This document shows, piece after piece, positions 43,600 to 52,953 of a stretch of 64,000 bases of DNA. The translations under genes were made by a program, and so were the position numbers. The stretch's first letter is position 1; each line of letters opens with the position of its first letter. The DNA is taken from contig JAQSEB010000028.1 in the NCBI GenBank assembly GCA_030063045.1, positions 62,001 through 126,000 on the forward strand, in the 5' to 3' direction. The notes under the pieces were generated by a model. The model did not search any database. It saw nothing but the letters and a program-made list of their open reading frames with translations, and was not told the DNA's origin. The DNA comes from Pratylenchus scribneri. Lineage: Eukaryota > Nematoda > Chromadorea > Rhabditida > Pratylenchidae.

Positions 43600-45480
43600 A
43601 TTGGTAGAAAAATGAGGGGATGAGCTCCTCAAATAGATGGATGGAAGGAACGGAAGAAGGGGCAAAAGGGGCGCAATACCGCCATCATCGGCCCATCTTC
43701 TGTGTATTTCACGTCGTTGTTTTCGCCCCCGAGGGGTCATCGCAAACTATACGTGTGGGGGGGGGGGGGGGCAAAAGCAGCATCAGCCGGGGTGGCCTTT
43801 TGCCACACACCGCCAACGGCGGCGATGGTCCCATTTTTCAACGGCGCCATTTTTTACGGCGCCGCCGCCATTTTTGGATAGGGCTGGAGGCTGGCTCCAT
43901 TTTATGCCTTTATGGATGGAAATGGCGCGGACGCAATGGAAAAATGTGTGGTTGGCAATGGAGGAATGCGAGAGATGGGGCCATAAAAGAGTGGGGTAAT
44001 ATGTGAAGAGGTGAAGAGTGGCCACGGCATTTTTGCCTTCAATGTCAGTCGCTTTTTTAGTATTGAAGGAATGCCTCGAGAAATGAGGCATGAGGACAGG
44101 AAAGGAGAGGAATCGAGAGGGATTTACGGAATGAGTGAATGTTTTGAGGGGAAAAAAGAACTGCTGTTATAAATTTAACTGGGGCGGCCATTGGCGGGAA
44201 TTTGTGCCGTGGCGCTCTCGTCCCTCACTTTTCATGGAGGGAGGAATGCACGAAAAAGACACGTCTCATTCATTTTCATATAGAATGGGGTGTAGAAGAC
44301 CCAGTGGGTTTGAGGACGCAACGATGAGGGAAGAGTTTGTAGGTAGGTCCCTCCGAGTGGGAAGAATGGAGATATTTGATGATGAGGAGAGGATTATGCT
44401 GGGGGCATGTACGCTTTTGTGAGGACACAGTGGAATTTGCTTCTGCTGATGTTGCTAGAGGCAAAAAGGCCACCGCCACATTCGGGGAAGAGAGTTGAGA
44501 AGGAGTTGGTGTGGGGTCGATGTGCGGTGGTTGGTGGCGGAGGAAAATGTCGGGGCGCGGGGTGGCGAGCTGCTCCAATGAATGCGGACAAAATGAATGA
44601 ATGCTTGGGAATTTGTGCAGCAGCCACCAAATTGCCTCTTCCTCCACCTCCCAGCAGCAGTTGCTTGGCTCTGTGAGATGAATGCGCTGGAATTGTTCAT
44701 CATCGGAAGAGGAGGAGGAGGAAGAAGAAGAATGAAGAGCAAATCTCTTCAATGCGCTTGGAATTGGGTGTAAATGTTGTGTGTGAGTGAGGGGATGAAC
44801 ATGGGAAGAGAAATAGCTCATCATCCTTTTGGGTGGAGGGAAGAGAAAACGCTGGAGGGCAAGTAGAGAGAGAAAACGCTCTAAGGAAAAAAACCCATAT
44901 GCTCTATGATAGGGAAGAAAAAGTGTGCCCACAGGCTAGAAAGGAAGACACTTCCATCCCTCATCTCGAGTGAGAGAAAAATTCTCGCAGGGAGCAGCTA
45001 CCTAATGGCTGCTCATTGTGTAGAAGCCCTGCTGCCTTGCATTCATTTCTCTACCCAAAGTAGCCTATAAAGATGCTGCCCAAAAAGTGGAAGCCATTGT
45101 TTTTGTCTGCTTCACTGGCTGCCATCTTGCCCATAGGCATTAGCGCGCATTTGAATTTCCAATTTTCGCGCTCACTGCGTGCAAAATACGGAATGCAGGC
45201 TGTTAATATAGCCTAGAGGCAACATTTGAAGGAGGAAGGCAGGCTTCCCTTTCCACGGCTTCGATGTGAATGCCGGGGGCAAGGAGGCAAATTGTGGGCG
45301 AGCGGTCACCGGTTGACACGGACGACAGTCACACACCGTGGGCGGCTTCCATTCTGCATCAATTTGCATTCTCTTTCTCGAATTTTGTGTTCCCTCTCCT
45401 CAATTCTATTGCTTTCATCGTTTCTAGATTAGGTGGGAAAGCTCGCCAAAAATGAGAGCGGAGAAATGGCGATGAGGACA
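43600..45480. other. GC-rich, G-skewed block without assigned gene
   Basis: About 1.9 kb in which the plus strand is rich in G and purines. It includes a G run of about 15 near 43757-43771, CGGCGCC-rich sequence near 43800-43880, and a GGA/GAA microsatellite near 44705-44735. Because stops are rare, long frames occur on both strands, the longest a minus-strand frame of 218 codons at 44276-44932 with a serine run from the microsatellite. I do not accept these as genes without expression or homology data. Confidence 0.55.
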
Positions 45481-45790
45481 CTATAACGGCGGGAAATGGG
45501 GACAATGCAGTAGTCGGGGGTTGAGCACGGTGCTAGGGACCGTCTTATTCAATTCAAAAAAATTCAAAAATGAGCGGGATTTCTAAATTTAAATAGTAAA
45601 AAACTTTTTATAAAAAAAAATTATCGGGCTTTTTAGGTAGATGCCTCTAGGCATATTTATTTTAATAGTAAGCCAAGGATTCATAAATGTTTTCATAAAA
45701 ATGAGAGGAATTTGGTAATTCTCCAAAAAAAATTAAATGATTAGAGAATTGGTTTAATTTAATAAAAGGAGTACGGTACTGCGGAAATGA

Positions 45791-46048
45791 TTATGATTTT
45801 TTGTGTTTCATTTCCAAAAATACAATTCTGATTTTTTGTGTTTCATTCCGAAAATACAATTCTGATTTTTTGTGTTTCATTCCAGAAATTAATTCTGATT
45901 TTTTGTGTTTCATTCCGAAAATACAATTCTGATTTTTTGTGTTTCATTCCAGAAATTAATTCAGATTTTTTGTGTTTTATTCTGAAAATTAATTCCGATT
46001 TTTTGTATTCGAGAAATAAATTCTAATTTTTTTTGTTTCGTCCGAAAT
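45791..46048. repeat. 33/34-bp tandem array
   Basis: About eight units containing GATTTTTTGTGTTTCATTCC followed by GAAAATACAATTCT (34 bp) or AGAAATTAATTCT (33 bp). The two lengths tend to alternate in the array, and the last units decay. It lies just before the 3' end of the first unknown paralog. Confidence 0.9.
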
Positions 46049-46202
46049 AATAGCCAGGCTAAAATGATGAAAAGCACAAAAGTCAATGACAACGAAAAAG
46101 TCAATTAATAAAAAAATGTTAGCATAGAAATTTTAATCTCATTAAAATAATTTAATATTAATTCTTTCAGAATGAACTTTCCATATTCATATTTATAATT
46201 AA

Positions 46203-46312
46203 TTTTTCATAGTCAAAATAATTTATTCAATGTGCAATTTAAAAGATGAATGTTGTTTGGAAAAATGAAAATTTGTAAAATGAAAGATGCCTTTCCGTTC
46301 TCATTGAGAAGT
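46203..46312 (-). other. 3' flank conserved between tandem paralogs
   Basis: This segment after the stop of paralog A is nearly identical to 49641-49778 after the stop of paralog B (shared CATAGTCAAAATAATTTATT, AAAAGATGAATGTTGTTTGG, AAAATGAAAGATGCCTTT). The B copy carries about 25 extra bases. It is the likely 3' UTR. The match is much closer than that between the coding regions. Confidence 0.8.
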
Positions 46313-49300
46313 TCAAGTAGGGAGATTGTTATGCGAAAAATCGGCATTTAAGAAGGCATTCAATTGCTGAATTTCCTTTGATGATTTATATTTAAGGCCA
46401 TATCGACAGCATTCACGCAGCAGTGGGTGGCAGAAATTATATTTAAATTGATGAATGATCTCTTCTTTGCTCATCATAAATTCTTTCAACATATTCACAT
46501 ATTCGACACGAATTTCTTTGGCATTTTCACATTTCTAAAATAAATTCAGGGCTTTATTTAGAGCCAAATGTTTACCATCAAAGCCGTACTTCGTTCTTCC
46601 AAGATTGCCCAGTCATTTAGAACGAAAATAATTATCTCTAAATAAGTGTGGGCTCGATCAGCTTCATCAGTCAATGCCTTCATTTGTTGCGAATTGATCC
46701 GAATTGAGAGCGTATTCCGAATTTCCAAATATTTTCGTTTAATTATGTTGACATAACTTTTCGGGAATCGCTTGAATAATAATAATATTTTAGTTTTTTT
46801 TTGTTAATTTTATTTCCTACATTTTTTTTCATCTGATTTACCAATTCGACCATGGAATTATCCGTAATAAGTATTTTTCTCAACTAAAAACAAAAGAATA
46901 ATTGTTATAAAAATAATAATAAAAGTTACCAAATCTCTATTTTCTGTCCATGATGAATTTTGATTATCAATTTGTGAGGTGGAATTCAATTTGACAAAAT
47001 TAAGTATTGCTTTTTCGTTCTTCAATGTTTTCGGGGGACATCGAATCGAATATTTGATATCACCAAACCATTGTTTTGGATTTGGTTGAAAGAAAAGGAA
47101 TTCATATTCGCCTGAAATTTTAAATAATATTAAGCTTAAAGAATAATCAACAAGTTGCTAGGTCGATTCCACAACGACGCAAATGCTAATTTAAATTTTT
47201 AACACAAAAAATCTGGATAAACAAAAATAAATTAAAATATTTTTTAATCAACTAAATTTGAATTATAAATTTAAATTTGTTGTACTTGCTCTGTCCGAGC
47301 CTTCCGGTTCTTTTATCAAACCCTTTTAATTTAACTCAATTTTCCAAATAAGCTTTACTTCCAAAATAAATTAAATAACTTCAATTGAGATAAATAAAAG
47401 TGGGCTTCAATTGAGTAATGAAAATGTGGGCAGGAAAAGGTGAATGTGTAGAAGAAGGGACGGATTAAATAGGCCAAGAAATTGGGCGGGATAAAAGGGG
47501 ATAAGGAGACAATATGAATATTCGCCAGAAGGATAAGTGGACATCAAAAAGGGGATTGGGCAAAATGCCCAGAAGGATTTACAACATAAGGGGAAAATGA
47601 ATAAATGCCAAAGGGAATGAGGATGGATGAATTTTACGATAGGATGATTGACAGGAATAAAATGGGGCAAATGGGAGAGTTTGATAAATAAATAAGAATT
47701 AAGAAATTGAATTTAAAAGAATTAAATATTAAATTAAATAATTCAAATGAAGACAGCACATTTCCCTTCCCTCGTTCAAAGTTCCCAACGCCCATTGAGC
47801 CAACGATCCTGATGAGGTGTGTCCATCGGCTCCCAGCAATCTCGTTGTAAGTCCATCGGCTCTCTACGATACTGTCGTCGGTCTCTCGGCTCTCGAAGGT
47901 GAATTTCCGAAGCTGACGTTGCCTCGGCTATTTCAGCCGGATCCGGAGGTCCCCAACCGTAATTGAAACATTTTCCGCAGGCGCTTTTCACATTTCGCCT
48001 ATTATGTTACTCGGGCTTGACTCCCGGCTAGTGGCACCAGAAAATTGCTCTGTCCGAGCCTTCCGGTTCTTTTATCAAACCCTTTTAATTTAACTCAATT
48101 TTCCAAATAAGCTTTACTTCCAAAATAAATTAAATAACTTCAATTGAGATAAATAAAAGTGGGCTTCAATTGAGTAATGAAAATGTGGGCAGGAAAAGGT
48201 GAATGTGTAGAAGAAGGGACGGATTAAATAGGCCAAGAAATTGGGCGGGATAAAAGGGGATAAGGAGACAATATGAATATTCGCCAGAAGGATAAGTGGA
48301 CATCAAAAAGGGGATTGGGCAAAATGCCCAGAAGGATTTACAACATAAGGGGAAAATGAATAAATGCCAAAGGGAATGAGGATGGATGAATTTTACGATA
48401 GGATGATTGACAGGAATAAAATGGGGCAAATGGGAGAGTTTGATAAATAAATAAGAATTAAGAAATTGAATTTAAAAGAATTAAATATTAAATTAAATAA
48501 TTCAAATGAAGACAGCACAGTACTTGCTTTCTTTCTATTGTGGAATCGACAAATAAGTATAATTATAATACCTTTTGAAAGTGGAAGAGACAAAACAGCC
48601 AGAAAAGAATTTGTAAATTGCGAAAATTTCATCTGAATTATGTCATTCCAATCATCCCAGGAACCCTGCAAATATATCTATATTAATATAATAAAAATGT
48701 GAAATATTTTCGGACTTTAAAAATGCTATTAAAGAAAAAGTTGTTTTTAAAGTTCTTTTAAATTGATAAACTCTACCAACAATTTTTATGAAATATTTCA
48801 ATCATAAAGAAGTAATCAAAACTGAACCTATGACTTTTGACTTACTTTGAGGAAAATATAAGGATCATCTTTTTCAGATATGATTTCGATTAATATATCA
48901 ACAAGTTTGTTCGAATCTGCTGACGGAATAACTTCGATTGATTTGTCCAAAATGTAGTCATCTTCCTCCAAACATGCCGATTCTCCTTCGACTGATTGGC
49001 CCCAAATGTAATCGCCATCATCATCCAAATAAGTAGACTCTCCTTCAATTGATTCGTTGAAAATGTCGTCATCGTCCAAATATACCATCCATTGTTTCTT
49101 TGTGTTGTCTTTCTTCCATGATCCACCATTCTCATTCTCATCTTCTATGATCATTAATGTCTTCGCCCTCTTTCTGTTTTTTTTCTCCTCCTTTATCCGA
49201 CTCTTCATTCGTCTTTCAAAGGTCTTTTTCCTCAATTCTTTTTGCCATACAAATTGCTCTGTTACATTTGATATGTAAATTTAATAAAAGGTAGAGAAAG

Positions 49301-49494
49301 TAGTCCAAATTTTAAAATCTATGTAATTAAAAACCGAGTTCTAATTCTAAAGTCGAAACATTTGTAAAACCGAATTTGGACTACTCTATTAGGAAGTAAG
49401 GAGACAAACCATCAATTCCATTCAAGCAATTCACATCCAAATTGCTCCGTTCGGTGACCAATTTGGTGTCGAGTGAATTAATTGAAGAAGACAT
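46313..49494 (-). CDS. Unrecognised protein family, paralog A (417 aa)
   Basis: Seven exons (49410-49494, 48846-49258, 48572-48665, 46930-47111, 46821-46883, 46576-46770, 46313-46534) keep phase for 418 codons. The protein starts MSSSINSLDTKL and has no signal peptide. Exon 2 is highly charged: a basic coiled region with KKNRKRAK (NLS-like), then three acidic repeats of about 19 residues (IFNESIEGEST, IWGQSVEGESA, ILDKSIEVIPS). Exons 3-4 encode GSWDDWNDI, FTNSFLAVLSLPLSKG and GEYEFLFF. The C terminus is FCHPLLRECCRYGLKYKSS. Paralog B (49779-51985) has the same exon plan. I recognise no domain. The intron between exons 3 and 4 carries a complete LTR mini-element (47287-48519). Confidence 0.8.
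47287..47760 (-). repeat. LTR (3' copy in element orientation)
   Basis: Left 474-bp repeat; 3' LTR if the element reads on the minus strand, with the polypurine tract at 47761-47773 abutting it. Confidence 0.95.
48046..48519 (-). repeat. LTR (5' copy in element orientation)
   Basis: Right 474-bp repeat; 5' LTR if the element reads on the minus strand, followed by the primer site at 48021-48039. It encodes the same accidental 87-codon frame as the other LTR, letter for letter. Confidence 0.95.
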
Positions 49495-49505
49495 GTTTAT
49501 TGTTG

Positions 49506-49560
49506 TTAAATTATAATAATTTCGGGTTGTTTTGTTTTCTCTTAATTTTTAATTATTTTT
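49506..49560 (-). promoter_or_regulatory. Conserved upstream block of paralog A
   Basis: Just upstream of the paralog A start codon, TAATTTCGGGTTGTTTTG and the following TTTTCTCTTAATTTTTAATT (plus-strand letters) recur unchanged at about 52009-52065 before paralog B. It is a shared 5' UTR or promoter element by position. Confidence 0.55.
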
Positions 49561-49640
49561 TTGGCTTAAATCAAAAATCAACAGGAATAAATAATGGATT
49601 ATGGATGATTTATATTAATTAATAACCAAAATTTAACAAA

Positions 49641-49778
49641 TTTTCCATAGTCAAAATAATTTATTCAATGTGCAATTTAAAAGATGAATGTTGTTTGGAA
49701 AAATGAAAATTTGCAAAATGAAAGATGCCTTTTTAATAAAGTGAGATTAGTATATTCTCTTCGTTCTCATTGAGAAGT
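49641..49778 (-). other. 3' flank of paralog B, conserved with paralog A
   Basis: Near-identical to 46203-46312 apart from an insertion of about 25 bases after GATGCCTTT. It probably holds the 3' UTR and includes an AATAAA-like string on the plus strand only. Confidence 0.7.
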
Positions 49779-51985
49779 TCATGTTGGGATTGGGAGATTG
49801 TTATGCGAAAAATCAGCAGTTAAGAAGGAGTTTAATTGTTGAATTTCCTTTGATGATTTATATTTAAGGCCACATCGACAGCATTCACGCAGCAATGGGT
49901 GGCAGAAAGTGTATTTAAATTGGAACATTGCCTCTTCTTTGTTCATCATAAAATGCAGCAATTTATCCATGAATTCAGTGCGAATTATCTTGACATTTTC
50001 ACATTTCTATACAATATTATATTAAATTGACTGATAATTTTGTTTGCTTACTTTCAAAGCCTTGCTTCCTTTTTTCAATTTTGCCCAATCATATTGAACG
50101 AAATGAATTATTTCCAAATAAGTAATGACTAGATCGGCCTCATCAATCAGTGACTTCACTTCTAGCGAATTGATCTGCAACTGCTTTGAGAGTGCATTCC
50201 GAATTTCCAAATATTTTTGCGTAATTTTGTTGATAAATTGCTCGGAGAAATCCTTTAAAATAATTATATTTTTTTTAAAATTTTTTGGTTCCTCTCCTCA
50301 CCAATTTTTGACTGTTTTTCATGTAATTTACCAAATTGGCCATGAAATTATCAACCTTCAGTATTTTTTCCAACTAAATAAAAAATTTTTATTTAAACTT
50401 TTATTAAAAAATAAAACTAGCCAATTCTTTATTTTCTTTCCATGATGAATTTGAATTTTGATTGACAATTTGCTTGATGGAGTCCAATTTGATAAAATTA
50501 ACTCCCCAACCCTTTTTGTTCAATGTCTTCGGTGATCGATTTGGATATTTGTAGTCAAGAAGCCAGCCACGGTCTTGATTTGTATGAAGGAATTCATAAT
50601 CGCCTAAAATCGGGTATTAATTAATGTACATTCTAATTCTACTTAAAAGCATCATTACCTTTTGAAATTGGAAGGGAGAGTACTGCCAAAAATGAATTTG
50701 TAAATTCTGAATATCTCATCGGAATTATGCCTTTCCAATTGTCCCAAGAACCCTGCAAAAATTGATTATTATAACATTGTCATATTTTTTGCTTTAATAA
50801 GCAATCTTTGACTAATATGGATCATTCTTTTTATTCTAACCATCAAACTTAATAAGGAATTATTTCAAATTAAGAAATAACCAAATTTGACTAGATCATG
50901 GATCATGGACTTACACTGAGGTAAATCAGTGTATTAGCCTGTCGTTGATGAGGTATTTCGATTAACACATCAACAAGGTCCGAATCTGCCGCTGATGGAA
51001 TAACTTCGATTGATTTGTCCAAAATGTAGTCGTCTTCCACCAAATATGCCCAATCCCCTTCTTCAATTATATAAGCCAAGTTGTTTTCGGTTGTCCTGCA
51101 ATTTTCTTTTCCATAATTTGCCCATTTCAACTTCGATTTTTTGGCTTCTTCCTTCATCTTCTCATATTCATCAATAATCCCCAATTGTTGCTTTTTCAAA
51201 ACCGCCAATTCCCATTGCCTTTGTTGAGCATATAATCGTCGTTCTTCTTCGTCCCGTTCACTCTCCCATATTGCTTTCCATCGCTTAATCTCGCGCATTG
51301 CATCCAATTTCTTTGTTTTTTTGCGGTTATCTTCCTTCCATGATGATCCTGCATTCTCATTCTCGTCTTCTATGATCATTAGTGCCGCCTCCTCTCTTCG
51401 ATAAGATTTTTTGTCCTCCATTCTTCGACTCTTCATCCGTTTTGCAAAAGCCTTTTTCCCCAATTCTTTTGGCCACATAAATTGCTCTTCTGTTAAATTT
51501 GAATATGTAAATTTGATAAAATGATTTCGGTTTCAGAAAATCGATGAAATTTAAAACCGAATTTTGAATTTTTATTCTTTTAAAAGCGAAAACCAAGACC
51601 GACTTTCTTCAAAACCCGAAAACTGGGTTTTAAAGCCGACCCATTTTTTGGTAATATTGCAGTTTATCGGATGTAAGTGAAAAGGGATGAAGATGATGAA
51701 AGAAGAAGAAGAAGGAGATGAAGCGGAGGATGATGATCTTCTTCATCATTTTCCTCATCATTATCTTCCTCTTCTCCTTCTTTATCTTCATTCTTCCCTT
51801 CCACCCAGTAAATTTCAATAATAGTACCCCAATTTTGGATTATTCTAATAGAAAGCAAAAGACAAACCGTCAATTTCATTCAAGCAATCATCGCTCAAAC
51901 TGTTCCATTCCGTTGTGATGGTTGCGCATCCAAGTTCACAATTTGTATTGCCCAATTTGATGTCGAGTGAATTAATTGAAGACAT
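49779..51985 (-). CDS. Unrecognised protein family, paralog B (489 aa)
   Basis: Seven exons (51868-51985, 50915-51489, 50659-50752, 50422-50603, 50302-50373, 50052-50252, 49779-50006) keep phase for 490 codons. It starts MSSINSLDIKLGN. Exon 2 is longer than in paralog A and carries a probable coiled coil (EIKRWKAIWESERDEEERRL, then KKQQLGIIDEYEKMKEEAKK) where A has acidic repeats; both end exon 2's acidic part with EDDYILDKSIEVIPSA. Exon 3 has the same length in both (94 nt), as does exon 4 (182 nt). The C terminus FCHPLLRECCRCGLKYKSS matches A closely. The donor after exon 4 is GC rather than GT. Location is probably intracellular, since no leader is seen. Function unknown. Confidence 0.8.
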
Positions 51986-52008
51986 GTTGTTTGTTGTTAG
52001 ATTATGTA

Positions 52009-52065
52009 CAAATTATAATAATTTCGGGTTGTTTTGTTTTCTCTTAATTTTTAATTATTTTTATG
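52009..52065 (-). promoter_or_regulatory. Conserved upstream block of paralog B
   Basis: Matches 49506-49560 over about 50 bases at the same distance from the start codon. The divergent MATH-BTB gene begins about 0.9 kb further right, and no comparable block is seen near it. Confidence 0.55.
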
Positions 52066-52953
52066 TTTCTTTTTCAATTTGAAATACTAAAATAAAATTA
52101 TTTTGTTTGTAATCGAATCGTATTCAGCGCAGGAATAAATATTGGATAATTGATGAGATGACCATGTCATGAATGATTATCGATTATTTAAAGTAAGATA
52201 TTAGGTAGTTTAAAGATTAGATAGCGATTATTGTCGAAAAACAGTGTTGTTTGATGTATATCTGGCAGATGTCAAAGGTTGAGTTTTCTCTAAATTTTCT
52301 ATAAAACGGACTATTTGGCTTGACTGTTATTGCTTATTGATTTGAATGAGATTGAATAGATATTGGCTTGGCTTATCTTTTTTGAAAGGACTAGATTTCC
52401 AGTTATTTTTCGATTTATCTATCTCTTCTCTGTCCGCACTTTCACAATGTCCATCATGTATCAATCAATCATCATCATCATTCATCTAAGGTCATCAACA
52501 CTCCACAGTCCACATCCTATCCAAATCACTTCCCAAACATTCTTGCTTGTACTTCTTTTGGATCATAGACATATCGATTATCGAAGAAGAGTGTTATTAG
52601 TGTAGTGATTTTATAAAATTAGATATTCACATTCACATGTTCATTCTAATTTACAAATCACAATTTAGTAAACATTGCCATCATCGTCACATCATTATCG
52701 ATTATAAATCAATATTTAATAAATAATTAACAACAATAAATTAAAACAAAATTGGACCGCAATGTTTTTCAAAGCCAAAACTAATTAATATTCTAAAGTA
52801 AAAATAACCTTTAAGTTAATTAAGCTTAATTAACTAATTTCCAATCTGATAGAAACAAACAGCATTATTTTTCAACCGAATAATCATCTTTGATCAATTT
52901 AATTAATTCCAGAAATTATCTTTTCATCAGAATTTTAATTTTATTGCTCAAAA
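52066..52953. other. Divergent intergenic region
   Basis: AT-rich DNA between paralog B (minus) and the MATH-BTB gene (plus). No gene seen. It probably holds both promoters. Confidence 0.5.

Larger units (their letters stand above)
47282..48524 (-). mobile_element. LTR mini-retroelement (TRIM-like)
   Basis: Two 474-bp direct repeats (47287-47760 and 48046-48519) appear identical and, on the minus strand, run from TGTGCTGTC to GACAGAGCA (TG...CA). The 5-bp target duplication GTACT flanks the element at 47282-47286 and 48520-48524. On the minus strand, the sequence 6 nt after the first LTR is TGGTGCCACTAGCCGGGAG, which fits a tRNA primer site, and GAGGGAAGGGAAA directly before the second LTR fits a polypurine tract. 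The interior is only 285 bp and has no gag or pol; a 71-codon frame there shows no known motif. This is a non-autonomous LTR element inserted recently, in the same sense as the host gene, inside an intron. Confidence 0.95.

Noticed and set aside
44276..44932. 218-codon minus-strand frame, among the longest in the window
   Set aside because: It lies in a GC-rich block where stops are rare on both strands; the serine run is a microsatellite, composition is not protein-like, and there are no matching exons.
47776..47991. 71-codon frame in the LTR element interior as a gag zinc knuckle
   Set aside because: It has CGKC but lacks the His and final Cys of a CCHC knuckle; too short for gag.
47407..48429. 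Identical 87-codon frames at 47407-47670 and 48166-48429
   Set aside because: Both lie wholly within the two LTRs, whose identity explains them; no motif.
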